From Pseudomonas sp. (GTDB taxonomy: Bacteria; Pseudomonadota; Gammaproteobacteria; Pseudomonadales; Pseudomonadaceae), in assembly GCF_030150285.1 (NCBI RefSeq), contig NZ_JASLGE010000067.1, positions 1 to 51,063 on the forward strand: a stretch of 51,063 nt of DNA. The letters run 5' to 3'. Shown in pieces: positions 1-7,739 of the stretch (its first letter is position 1; the number at the start of each line of letters is the position of its first letter). Made by a program: the position numbers and the translations under genes. Under the pieces are notes generated by a model that saw only the letters and a program-made list of their open reading frames with translations, was not told where the DNA came from and did not search any database.

Positions 1-141
1 TCGGGTAAATACGTTTCCCTGAAAGACACCATTGCTGGCTTCAAAGGCATCCTCAACGGTGACTACGACCACCTGCCAGAACAAGCGTTCTACATGGTCG
101 GCGGCATCGAAGAAGCGATCGAGAAAGCCAAGAAACTGTAA
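1..141 (+). CDS. atpD: ATP synthase F1 subunit beta, C-terminal end (partial)
   Basis: Only the last 46 codons are inside the window, beginning SGKYVSLKDTIAGFKGIL and ending EEAIEKAKKL before TAA. This is the conserved C-terminus of the catalytic beta subunit of F1F0 ATP synthase, which carries the nucleotide-binding sites of the membrane-bound enzyme. The next gene, 44 bp downstream on the same strand, is atpC, so this is the usual end of the atp operon (beta then epsilon). The start and catalytic motifs lie upstream of base 1. Confidence 0.95.
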   Translation, partial: SGKYVSLKDTIAGFKGILNGDYDHLPEQAFYMVGGIEEAIEKAKKL

Positions 142-185
142 TTCGGGCGCCTGGAAACGGGCGCTAATCAGGTTGAGGCAATCAG

Positions 186-614
186 ATGGCTAATATGACA
201 GTCCATTGCGATATCGTCAGCGCGGAAGGAGAAATCTTTTCCGGTCTGGTTGAGATGGTGATTGCGCACGGCAGCCTGGGTGATCTTGGTATCGCTCTGG
301 GCCACGCTCCGCTGATCACTGAACTCAAGCCAGGTCCGATCCGCCTGATCAAACAGGGTGGGGAAGCCGAGGTGTTTTACATCTCCGGTGGTTACCTCGA
401 GGTTCAGCCGAACATGGTCAAGGTGCTTGCCGACACCGTGCAACGTGCTGCCGACCTGGATGAAGCCTCCGCTCAGCAGGCCGTTAAGGCTGCCGAGAAG
501 GCCCTGAACGAAAAAGGCGCAGATTTCGATTACGGATCTGCTGCTGCACGTCTGGCCGAGGCCGCAGCTCAGCTGCGCACCGTCCAGCAAATCCGCAAGA
601 AGTTTGGCGGCTAG
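186..614 (+). CDS. atpC: ATP synthase F1 subunit epsilon
   Basis: The 142-aa protein starts MANMTVHCDIVSAEGEIF, the N-terminal beta-sandwich of epsilon subunits, and ends in the alanine-rich two-helix domain (about residues 90-140, rich in AAEKAL and AAARLAEAAAQL). Epsilon is part of the F1 central stalk, couples rotation to catalysis and can inhibit ATP hydrolysis. Length fits the family. It follows atpD by 44 bp and is followed by a strong terminator, so it is the last gene of the atp operon. Confidence 0.96.
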   Translation: MANMTVHCDIVSAEGEIFSGLVEMVIAHGSLGDLGIALGHAPLITELKPGPIRLIKQGGEAEVFYISGGYLEVQPNMVKVLADTVQRAADLDEASAQQAVKAAEKALNEKGADFDYGSAAARLAEAAAQLRTVQQIRKKFGG

Positions 615-640
615 GCCTCCTGCTTATTGTGCGATTGATT

Positions 641-674
641 AAAAAGGGTAGCCTCGGCTACCCTTTTTCTTTTT
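641..674 (+). terminator. rho-independent terminator of the atp operon
   Basis: AAAAAGGGTAGCC and GGCTACCCTTTTT form a hairpin with a short loop (TC), followed by a T-rich run. It sits 27 bp after the atpC stop and 55 bp before glmU, so it separates the two transcription units. Confidence 0.93.
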
Positions 675-728
675 CCGCGAACTACTTTTTGGTCGCATCC
701 GCTGACCACCCAGGATTGGTAGCCAGTC

Positions 729-2096
729 ATGTCTCTCGATATCGTTATTCTCGCTGCAGGTCAGGGCACCCGCATGCGTTCTGCCTTGCCCAAGGTGCTG
801 CATCCCGTGGCCGGCAACTCCATGCTCGGGCATGTTATCCACAGTGCACGCCAACTTAAGCCTACCGGCATCCATGTGGTAATCGGCCACGGTGCTGAGC
901 TGGTCCGTGAACGTTTGGCGGCCGATGATTTGAATTTTGTGCTGCAAGACCAGCAACTGGGCACTGGCCACGCGGTGGCTCAAGCGTTGCCGTTTTTAAA
1001 AGCACAGAACGTACTGATTCTGTACGGTGATGTTCCGCTGATTGAGGTTGAGACCTTGCAGCGCCTGCTGACGCAGGTGGGCCCAGAGCAGTTGGGCTTA
1101 CTGACTGTTAACCTGGCGGATCCAACGGGTTACGGCCGCATCGTGCGCGATGAAAGCAACGCGGTGTGCGCCATCGTTGAACATAAAGATGCCACCGATG
1201 CCCAGCGGGCGATCACCGAGGGCAACACCGGTATTTTGGCCTTGCCGACCCAGCGTCTGGCTGACTGGATGAGCCGTCTGTCGAACAACAATGCTCAGGG
1301 CGAGTACTACCTGACTGACGTGATTGCGATGGCAGTCAATGATGGTTTGGTCGTCGCCACTGAGCATGCCCACGACCCGATGGAAGTGCAGGGTGCCAAT
1401 GACCGCAAACAGCTCAGCGAACTGGAGCGTCATTACCAGCTGCGTGAAGGCCGTCGCCTGATGGCGCAGGGCGTCACTCTCCGTGATCCGGCGCGTCTGG
1501 ATGTGCGCGGCGAAGTGACCGTTGGTCGTGATGTGCTGATCGATATCAACGTGATTCTTGAAGGTCGCGTGATCATTGAAGACAACGTGGTCATCGGCCC
1601 GAACTGCGTGATCAAGGACAGTACGTTGCGTAACGGGGCAGTGGTCAAGGCCAACAGCCATCTCGACGGTGCTGTCATGGGGGAGGGCAGCGATGCAGGC
1701 CCATTCGCTCGCTTGCGCCCGGGCAGCGTGCTCGATGCGCGTGCCCATGTGGGTAACTTTGTTGAGTTGAAAAACGCCCATTTGGGCGAAGACGCCAAAT
1801 GCGGCCACCTGACCTATTTGGGTGATGCTGAAGTCGGCCCGCGCACCAACATCGGTGCAGGCACGATCACCTGTAATTACGACGGTGCCAACAAGTGGAA
1901 AACCGTGTTGGGAGCTGATGTATTTATCGGTTCGAACAACTCGTTGGTTGCGCCTGTGGATATCTCCAATGGTGCAACCACCGCCGCCGGTTCAACCATC
2001 AACCAGAACGTTGAAGCTGAGCAATTGGCTGTAGGCCGTGCGCGCCAGCGCAACATTGACGGGTGGAAGCGCCCGGTGAAACTGCCTAAGTCGTAA
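729..2096 (+). CDS. glmU: bifunctional UDP-N-acetylglucosamine pyrophosphorylase / glucosamine-1-phosphate N-acetyltransferase
   Basis: The 455-aa protein makes UDP-GlcNAc for peptidoglycan and lipopolysaccharide: it acetylates glucosamine-1-phosphate and then uridylylates it. The N-terminal nucleotidyltransferase domain has the signature LAAGQGTRMRSALPKVLHPV (residues 8-27). From about residue 250 onward a left-handed beta-helix of hexapeptide repeats carries the acetyltransferase, including GAGTITCNYDGANKWKT. Length matches E. coli GlmU (456 aa). It is followed by glmR and glmS, the enzyme that makes its glucosamine-phosphate precursor. Confidence 0.97.
   Translation: MSLDIVILAAGQGTRMRSALPKVLHPVAGNSMLGHVIHSARQLKPTGIHVVIGHGAELVRERLAADDLNFVLQDQQLGTGHAVAQALPFLKAQNVLILYGDVPLIEVETLQRLLTQVGPEQLGLLTVNLADPTGYGRIVRDESNAVCAIVEHKDATDAQRAITEGNTGILALPTQRLADWMSRLSNNNAQGEYYLTDVIAMAVNDGLVVATEHAHDPMEVQGANDRKQLSELERHYQLREGRRLMAQGVTLRDPARLDVRGEVTVGRDVLIDINVILEGRVIIEDNVVIGPNCVIKDSTLRNGAVVKANSHLDGAVMGEGSDAGPFARLRPGSVLDARAHVGNFVELKNAHLGEDAKCGHLTYLGDAEVGPRTNIGAGTITCNYDGANKWKTVLGADVFIGSNNSLVAPVDISNGATTAAGSTINQNVEAEQLAVGRARQRNIDGWKRPVKLPKS
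835..843 (+). promoter_or_regulatory. perfect DnaA-box 9-mer inside glmU
   Basis: TTATCCACA lies within the glmU coding sequence. One copy in coding DNA can be chance; it is listed because seven further perfect copies occur in this window. Confidence 0.4.
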
Positions 2097-2110
2097 CTTC
2101 ACCTCACTTT

Positions 2111-2187
2111 GTAGGAGCGGTCGATCGACGCTCGATTACTCGCGATCTTTTTGACGATAAAAAGATCGCGAGCCAGCTCGTTCCTAC
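2111..2187. repeat. Pseudomonas REP-type palindromic repeat
   Basis: The element begins GTAGGAGCGG and ends CGTTCCTAC, with an inner stem CGCGATCTTTTT / AAAAAGATCGCG. The same design recurs at 26777-26840 and 33779-33827, and shorter versions at 24181-24209 and 48907-48934. Such elements are dispersed in intergenic DNA of Pseudomonas. This one follows glmU by 14 bp. Confidence 0.85.
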
Positions 2188-2197
2188 ATGGGCGTAG

Positions 2198-2369
2198 TTA
2201 TCCACAGCGCTGAACGCTGATCTGTTACAAAACCAAGTCATCATATAACTGTTTAAAATCAATATCTTGCCTACAGCCTGGTCCATGCCTTGTGGATAAA
2301 TCCCTATTTTTTTGCAGCTTAAGTGCGGGTTTACTCCCGCTTTATCGGGCTCTGGATGACTTATGCACA
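2198..2369. promoter_or_regulatory. three DnaA-box 9-mers between glmU and glmR
   Basis: Three perfect matches to TTATNCACA lie in the 362-bp gene-free stretch 2097-2458: TTATCCACA at 2198-2206 (+), its complement TGTGGATAA at 2291-2299, and TTATGCACA at 2361-2369 (+). The rest of this stretch holds the REP element at 2111-2187 and a palindrome next to glmR (2434-2446). DnaA binding here is an inference from the motif; the atp/glm region is usually close to oriC in Pseudomonas. Confidence 0.5.
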
Positions 2370-2433
2370 GAAAATAACCTGCAACAATTTCTTGACGAAC
2401 ATTTCGAGATGGGGTTTCATTGCTTTCGTTATC

Positions 2434-2446
2434 TTTCGAATCGAAA
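2434..2446. promoter_or_regulatory. 13-bp palindrome, candidate GlmR operator
   Basis: TTTCGA-A-TCGAAA is a perfect palindrome ending 12 bp before the glmR start codon, preceded by a further TTTCGTT at 2424-2430. DeoR/GlpR-type regulators often bind TTTCG-type repeats near their own promoter, so autoregulation is plausible but unproven. Confidence 0.4.
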
Positions 2447-2458
2447 CTTAGGCTCGTC

Positions 2459-3226
2459 ATGTCCAAACGCAATACGCCACAACGCAGACACAACATCCTG
2501 GCCTTGCTCACTGAGCAGGGTGAAGTCAGTGTGGATGAGTTGGCCAAGCGCTTTGAAACCTCCGAAGTTACGATTCGCAAGGACTTGGCTGCACTCGAAA
2601 GTAACGGCCTTTTATTGCGGCGTTACGGCGGCGCTATCACCATGCCGCAGGAACTGGTCAGCGATGTGCCTCAGCCGGTTTCTCTTTATAAGCAAGCCAT
2701 TGCCCGTGCGGCGGTTGGCCTGATTAAAGAACACGCGCGCATTATCATCGACAGTGGCAGCACCACGGCTTCGATGATTCCACAACTGGGTCTGCAGCCT
2801 GGCCTGGTGGTGATGACTAACTCCCTGCATGTCGCCAATGCACTCAGCGAACTGGAGCACGAACCGGTGTTGCTGATGACAGGGGGCACGTGGGACCCGC
2901 ATTCCGAGTCCTTTCAGGGGCAGGTGGCGGAACAGGTGTTGCGCTCTTACGACTTCGATCAATTGTTTATCGGCGCTGACGGCATCGACCTGCAGCGTGG
3001 CACCACAACCTTTAATGAGTTGCTGGGCCTGAGCCGGGTCATGGCTGATGTTGCCCGTGAAGTGATTGTGATGGTCGAGTCGGACAAAATTGGTCGAAAA
3101 ATACCCAATCTGGAACTGCCCTGGAGCAGCGTCCATACCCTTATTACCGATGATCGCCTGCCGCTTGAGGCACGCGAACAGATTCAGGCCCGGGGCATAA
3201 CGCTGTTATGCGCGGCCCTAAGCTAG
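2459..3226 (+). CDS. glmR: DeoR/GlpR-family transcriptional regulator
   Basis: The 255-aa protein has an N-terminal DeoR helix-turn-helix (about residues 10-60, including VSVDELAKRFETSEVTIRKD) and a C-terminal sugar-phosphate-sensing domain (about 75-235). The chosen ATG (MSKRNTPQRRHNI) is 13 codons inside the longest frame; it starts at the conserved basic residues of the family and removes a non-conserved leader. It sits between glmU and glmS, the position of PA5550 (GlmR) in P. aeruginosa, and ends only 9 bp before glmS, so the two are probably co-transcribed. The likely role is control of amino-sugar synthesis. Confidence 0.88.
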   Translation: MSKRNTPQRRHNILALLTEQGEVSVDELAKRFETSEVTIRKDLAALESNGLLLRRYGGAITMPQELVSDVPQPVSLYKQAIARAAVGLIKEHARIIIDSGSTTASMIPQLGLQPGLVVMTNSLHVANALSELEHEPVLLMTGGTWDPHSESFQGQVAEQVLRSYDFDQLFIGADGIDLQRGTTTFNELLGLSRVMADVAREVIVMVESDKIGRKIPNLELPWSSVHTLITDDRLPLEAREQIQARGITLLCAALS

Positions 3227-3235
3227 GAGACTCTT

Positions 3236-5071
3236 ATGTGTGGAATTGTAGGCGCAGTCGCTGAACGCAATATCACGGCCATTCTGCTGGAAGGCCTCAA
3301 ACGTCTGGAATACCGTGGCTACGACAGCGCGGGTGTAGCGGTGTTTACCAACGACGGCACACTGGAGCGCACACGCCGCAACGGTAAAGTGGCTGAACTG
3401 GAGCAGGCGTTGGCCGGTGCACCGCTGACCGGCCGTCTGGGCATCGCTCACACCCGCTGGGCTACCCACGGTGCACCGTGCGAGCGTAATGCTCACCCGC
3501 ATTTCTCGGGTGCTGACCTGGCCGTCGTGCATAACGGCATCATCGAAAACCACGAAGCCCTGCGCGAACAACTCAAAGGCTTGGGCTATGTGTTCAGTTC
3601 CGACACGGACACCGAAGTTATCGCTCACTTGCTGGACCACAAGCTTAAGGATTCCGGCGACCTGACAGTCGCCCTCAAGGCCACCGTCAAAGAGTTGCAC
3701 GGTGCTTACGGCCTGGCCGTGATCAGCGTTAAGCAGCCGGATCGCCTGGTGGCTGCACGCAGCGGTAGCCCGTTGGTGATTGGCTTGGGCCTGGGTGAAA
3801 ATTTCCTGGCATCTGATCAGCTGGCGTTGCGTCAGGTGACCGACCGTTTCATGTACTTGGAAGAAGGCGACATCGCTGAAATCCACCGCGATAGCGTTCA
3901 GATCTGGGACGTGAATGGTCAGAGCGTTCAGCGCGAAACCGTGCAATACAGCGATGGCGCTGAAGCCGCTGACAAAGGCGAATACCGTCACTACATGCTC
4001 AAAGAAATTCATGAGCAGCCAAGCGTCGTCCAGCGCACTCTGGAAAACCGTCTGGGTCAGGACCACGTCCTGGTTCAAGCGTTTGGTCCGCAAGCGGCTG
4101 AACTGTTCGCCAAAGTTCGCAACGTGCAGATCGTCGCGTGCGGCACCAGCTACCACGCCGGTATGGTTGCGCGTTACTGGCTTGAATCATTGGCGGGCAT
4201 TCCATGCCAGGTCGAAGTGGCCAGCGAGTTCCGCTATCGCAAAGTGGTGGTCCAGCCGGACACGTTGTTTGTGTCGATTTCCCAATCGGGCGAAACCGCC
4301 GACACCCTGGCGGCCCTGCGCAACGCGAAAGAACTGGGCTTCCTTGGCAGCCTGGCCATTTGCAACGTGGGCATCAGTTCGTTGGTGCGTGAATCCGACC
4401 TGACCCTGCTGACCCAGGCCGGTCGCGAAATTGGCGTGGCCTCCACCAAAGCGTTCACCACTCAACTGGTTGGCCTGCTGTTGCTGACCCTGGCCCTGGG
4501 TCAGGTTCGCGGCACGCTGGAAAACGGTGTCGAAGCGCAATTGGTTGAAGAGTTGCGCCGTTTGCCTGCGCGCTTGGGTGAAGCCTTGGCGATGGACACG
4601 ACCGTTGAGAAAGTCGCTGAGTTGTTCGCTGACAAACACCACACCTTGTTCTTGGGTCGCGGTGCCCAGTTCCCGGTGGCGATGGAAGGCGCGCTCAAGC
4701 TCAAAGAAATTTCCTATATTCATGCCGAAGCGTACCCGGCAGGCGAGCTGAAACATGGCCCGTTGGCCCTGGTTGACGACGACATGCCTGTCGTAACGGT
4801 TGCGCCTAACAACGAATTGCTGGAAAAACTCAAATCCAACCTGCAAGAAGTGCGTGCCCGTGGCGGCGAACTGATTGTGTTCGCGGACGAACAAGCCGCC
4901 ATGAGCAACGGCGAAGGCACGCACGTGATCAACATGCCGCATATCCACGATGTGCTGGCACCGATCCTTTACACCATCCCGCTGCAATTGCTGTCGTACT
5001 ACGTGGCCGTGCTTAAAGGCACCGACGTTGACCAGCCGCGTAACTTGGCTAAATCCGTCACGGTTGAGTGA
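3236..5071 (+). CDS. glmS: glutamine-fructose-6-phosphate transaminase (isomerizing)
   Basis: The 611-aa enzyme converts fructose-6-phosphate and glutamine to glucosamine-6-phosphate, the first committed step toward UDP-GlcNAc. The N-terminal glutaminase domain begins MCGIVGAV with the catalytic cysteine at position 2, followed by RLEYRGYDSAG. The isomerase half has two SIS domains, with SISQSGETADT and ASTKAFTTQL visible, and the protein ends KSVTVE as in other GlmS proteins. The 3' end is the usual TnsD recognition sequence for Tn7. No GlmS ribozyme is expected or seen upstream, where glmR is only 9 bp away. Confidence 0.97.
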   Translation: MCGIVGAVAERNITAILLEGLKRLEYRGYDSAGVAVFTNDGTLERTRRNGKVAELEQALAGAPLTGRLGIAHTRWATHGAPCERNAHPHFSGADLAVVHNGIIENHEALREQLKGLGYVFSSDTDTEVIAHLLDHKLKDSGDLTVALKATVKELHGAYGLAVISVKQPDRLVAARSGSPLVIGLGLGENFLASDQLALRQVTDRFMYLEEGDIAEIHRDSVQIWDVNGQSVQRETVQYSDGAEAADKGEYRHYMLKEIHEQPSVVQRTLENRLGQDHVLVQAFGPQAAELFAKVRNVQIVACGTSYHAGMVARYWLESLAGIPCQVEVASEFRYRKVVVQPDTLFVSISQSGETADTLAALRNAKELGFLGSLAICNVGISSLVRESDLTLLTQAGREIGVASTKAFTTQLVGLLLLTLALGQVRGTLENGVEAQLVEELRRLPARLGEALAMDTTVEKVAELFADKHHTLFLGRGAQFPVAMEGALKLKEISYIHAEAYPAGELKHGPLALVDDDMPVVTVAPNNELLEKLKSNLQEVRARGGELIVFADEQAAMSNGEGTHVINMPHIHDVLAPILYTIPLQLLSYYVAVLKGTDVDQPRNLAKSVTVE

Positions 5072-5100
5072 CAATGGCCGCTGTATAAGGCCGTTTGGTT
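5036..5100 (+). other. attTn7 (glmS 3' end plus insertion point)
   Basis: Tn7 TnsD recognises the last codons of glmS and directs insertion about 25 bp downstream. The glmS end here is intact and no Tn7 ends or tns genes follow, so the site looks unoccupied. The limits given are approximate and rest on established Tn7 biology. Confidence 0.6.
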
Positions 5101-5103
5101 TTA
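5073..5103 (+). terminator. glmS terminator overlapping the expected Tn7 insertion point
   Basis: AATGGCC and GGCCGTT (one G-T pair) form a hairpin just after the glmS stop, followed by TGGTTTT. By the rule that Tn7 inserts about 25 bp beyond the glmS stop, the insertion point would be near 5096, within or just after this hairpin. Confidence 0.65.
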
Positions 5104-5226
5104 AAGATCAAAAGCTGTCTCGTTCGGGGCCTCTTCAGGCTCCAAACGACGGCTTCAAGGAAAAGCATCAGCCATAACCAAGGCCTGATGGCGATGTTTC
5201 GACTGAACACGTGGTTAGTCTCATGG

Positions 5227-5260
5227 GCAATGAGGGTGGGTTTTATCTCACCCTCGTTGC
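5227..5260. terminator. 12-bp inverted repeat after the AraC gene, possible terminator
   Basis: GCAATGAGGGTG (5227-5238) pairs with CACCCTCGTTGC (5249-5260) with one wobble. It lies 20 bp beyond the 3' end of the minus-strand AraC gene. There is no clear T run on either side, so it may be a terminator or simply a stable RNA hairpin. The rest of the 209-bp gap after glmS holds the glmS terminator/attTn7 and nothing else I recognise. Confidence 0.45.
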
Positions 5261-5280
5261 GCATTTCTGCCCCCGCACCC

Positions 5281-6309
5281 CTAGCGCAGTTGGCGCTGCA
5301 AAGTTTGGGAGGGTAGTTCACTGAAACGCTTGCGATAGATGCCCGCAAATTCTCCCAGGTTCAGGTATCCCCACCGATAGGCGATGGCGGACACAGTCGT
5401 CCCCGACTTTGGATCCATTGCCAATAATTCTCGGCGCACACCCTGCAAGCGCTGCTCGCGCAAGAACGCACCGGGCGTTATGCCACGAAATCGTGAGAAG
5501 GCCCCACTCAACGCACGCACACTGGTCCCGACGGAACTGGCAACCTCTGCCAGCGTTGGCAGGCTCGCGGCATTGGCACTCATGAACTCTTCTGCGGCCC
5601 TGACATAACGCGGTGCAATCCGGTTCATCGGGCTGTTGACATCAAGTCCTGCTTGCTCGGCGCGCTCAGCCCACTCGCGCAGTAAATGAACACACAGGCT
5701 TTGCTCCAAATGAACCCCGATACGCCCTTCAGCCACGTGTTGGGCAGACTCGGCTACACAACGGACGGTGTACTCCAACAGGCTCAGCCAGCTGGAACCC
5801 ATTCCGCCGATTATGCATTTATGTCTCCAGAATCGGTCATCGGGCACAAACCCGAACCACTGCTGCGCCATCCGCTCCAAAACGGTATGAGGAATAGTCA
5901 GGTTCAGTTGCAGGTGGTCCGGATCGAGGTCGATTCGGTAATCGACACGGCTGCAATTGGCAATGAAAGATTCGCCCACAGCCGTATCCTCAGTGGCCGA
6001 GCGTTGCGTCCAGTGCCGGGCATTACCGCGAATCGTCGTGAGCAGTAATGCATTCCCCGCTTCGCACGAAAACTCATCGACGCTCACGGCAACGCCGTAG
6101 GCAAAACGCGTCAGCGTCAATTCGCCAATCCGGGATGAATGCATGGTGGCGCACGGTTTGATGGCGTGCCCTACGGGGTGCACACGGTAGGGCATGTAAA
6201 CACGGTCCGACCAGGCGCTGATTTCATCCCAATCGTTTGAAAAATTTTTATGGTGCTGGCTTGTCGGCTTGCCGTTGACATCGGTTAACAACGCATGGTC
6301 GAGAAACAT
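5281..6309 (-). CDS. AraC-family transcriptional regulator
   Basis: The 342-aa protein has an N-terminal sensor region like the AraC_binding_2 group (about residues 20-210, variable) and a C-terminal AraC double helix-turn-helix (about 240-340), with LPTLAEVASSVGTSVRALSG and AYRWGYLNLGEFAGIYRKRF. It ends 209 bp from glmS in convergent orientation. The genes upstream on the same strand are a possible small membrane protein, an outer-membrane channel and an EstB-like hydrolase, which it may control; the inducer cannot be read from sequence. The organisation suggests a small catabolic or detoxification block. Confidence 0.88.
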   Translation of the reverse strand: MFLDHALLTDVNGKPTSQHHKNFSNDWDEISAWSDRVYMPYRVHPVGHAIKPCATMHSSRIGELTLTRFAYGVAVSVDEFSCEAGNALLLTTIRGNARHWTQRSATEDTAVGESFIANCSRVDYRIDLDPDHLQLNLTIPHTVLERMAQQWFGFVPDDRFWRHKCIIGGMGSSWLSLLEYTVRCVAESAQHVAEGRIGVHLEQSLCVHLLREWAERAEQAGLDVNSPMNRIAPRYVRAAEEFMSANAASLPTLAEVASSVGTSVRALSGAFSRFRGITPGAFLREQRLQGVRRELLAMDPKSGTTVSAIAYRWGYLNLGEFAGIYRKRFSELPSQTLQRQLR

Positions 6310-6361
6310 ATAGACACCCGTTTTTATTATTTTAGGTGAACCGCTGATAAGAGTTTAAACC

Positions 6362-6520
6362 TCAGGGGGACGGCTGATCATCGAGTGCGACGCGCTTATT
6401 AACGGCGGATGGCTGTGCCGTGGTCAACTGATCTGAGGCGCGCCGCCAAGTTTTTCTACGCCTGAGCAGGTGCGCGCCCTCCGTTAAAAAAATTCCCAGA
6501 ACAGTGGCTAAAAAAAGCAT
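6362..6520 (-). CDS. possible 52-aa single-pass membrane protein
   Basis: The frame starts MLFLATVLGIFLTEGAHLL, a hydrophobic N-terminal segment, followed by a basic RRRKTWRR stretch and a polar tail. The ATG is preceded by a good ribosome-binding site (AGAGGTG, about 5 bp spacing), the best argument that it is real. It lies in the 401-bp gap between the AraC gene and the outer-membrane protein gene, both on the same strand; the remainder of the gap (6521-6710) shows nothing I can assign. I do not recognise a family, and a chance frame is possible. Confidence 0.35.
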   Translation of the reverse strand: MLFLATVLGIFLTEGAHLLRRRKTWRRASDQLTTAQPSAVNKRVALDDQPSP

Positions 6521-6710
6521 GGTGCACCTCTGCCTGGGGCAAATGCATTCAGTCTGCAAGGGTGGTCGTGGTAGAGGGCGGCGGTGGCTAAACGCTGGTC
6601 AAGCGTCCTTCCCTTACAGCGCCCACGGCACTGGCGATGCAAGGCTGATAAGGGCACGAGAGTGACGTTTGGTCCATGCTCGTTGCCCAGCAAATCCTCC
6701 CTTTACCGGC

Positions 6711-7634
6711 TCAGAACACCCACAAAAACCGCAGGTTAAGCCGCTGTTGTTCCTTGAAGCCATTGTCGACCGAAAGGTCTTGGCCGTAATTGAGCAGGGC
6801 CTGGAACGTAGGGGTTAACCAGTAGGAGCCTCCGACACGGAAGTTACGAGTGTTGGGTTCATCGTTCTGACTTAGACCGTCAACGCGCGTTTCACCCCCC
6901 CAGAGTTGAGAGGCACCGACATGCACGGACAGCTTGGGAGTCACGGCATATCTCAGGTAGGTCTGGGCTTGCCATAGGGGAGCCTGGCGCAACGTCAGGC
7001 CTTGACGGGTGAGGTCATCATTTTTTCCAAACACGGTCACATCGGCGGTGAGGTCCAGCGACAACTTTTCTGTTAGGCCGGTGACATAGCCTGTCTGCAA
7101 CGTCATCTTCCAGCGATTTTCGCCCAGGTTGAGTGCATCGTTTCGGTCATAGTTACCGGTCGGCACGTAGAGATAGGGCGCTATGCCCCAGTACCGGTTC
7201 TTCGCAGGGTCATTCACGAGCCATAGGGTGGACGCGAGAATCAAGTCGCCTAAACCACTGGCCTTTCCCAACGCGTCGTTATCGCGTTTTCCTTCCAGAC
7301 GCCCGAATGGCAGCAGGAACTGCGTATTCAGGGTGTAGTCACCCAACTGTTGGTAATTTGCGACGCGCACGATGCCGATGTCTGAGTCGAGCCCGGCTTT
7401 GATTGGCACCTTGTGGCCATTGCTGTAAAGCGACCGCCGCTCAGCATGCTGGAGGTAAAGCAAGCCAATATTACTGCCGGCTGGTAACGCAGCAGTGTAT
7501 TCGCCAGCATCCACATCGATGGCGTGGGCGTTGCCTGCCAGAATAGCTAGCAGGAGGCTGGCACTGAGGGTTGAAGGCTTGAACACGCCGACTGTGGATC
7601 GTGCGCGCGCAGGGGTACGTGTGGAGATCTCCAT
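6711..7634 (-). CDS. outer-membrane beta-barrel protein, Phenol_MetA_deg (transporter) family
   Basis: The 307-aa protein begins with a basic N-terminus and a hydrophobic stretch (SLLLAILAGNAHA, about residues 27-38), a signal peptide with likely cleavage after AHA. The mature part consists of alternating amphipathic strands and ends with an aromatic residue (RFLWVF), the hallmark of an outer-membrane barrel. It resembles the Phenol_MetA_deg group of channels found near aromatic or hydrophobic-compound catabolic genes. The start has a good Shine-Dalgarno sequence (AGGTGA). It follows the EstB-like gene on the same strand by 105 bp, so it could import that enzyme's substrate, although this is inference. 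Confidence 0.75.
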   Translation of the reverse strand: MEISTRTPARARSTVGVFKPSTLSASLLLAILAGNAHAIDVDAGEYTAALPAGSNIGLLYLQHAERRSLYSNGHKVPIKAGLDSDIGIVRVANYQQLGDYTLNTQFLLPFGRLEGKRDNDALGKASGLGDLILASTLWLVNDPAKNRYWGIAPYLYVPTGNYDRNDALNLGENRWKMTLQTGYVTGLTEKLSLDLTADVTVFGKNDDLTRQGLTLRQAPLWQAQTYLRYAVTPKLSVHVGASQLWGGETRVDGLSQNDEPNTRNFRVGGSYWLTPTFQALLNYGQDLSVDNGFKEQQRLNLRFLWVF

Positions 7635-7739
7635 GAGTCACCTGTAGTGTTTTTGTTGTTTTTGTCGAGTGAATGGATGTTTTTGCGCCATCGCCCGGAG
7701 CCCTTGGCAGGCTCTTTTACGAGACCGATGGGTGCGGTT

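Noticed and set aside
3227..3235. A glmS ribozyme upstream of glmS
   Set aside because: Only 9 bp separate glmR and glmS, and this ribozyme belongs to Gram-positive bacteria.
5095..5316. A 73-codon frame after glmS
   Set aside because: It runs through the glmS terminator region and into the 3' end of the AraC gene, has no ribosome-binding site and no recognisable family.
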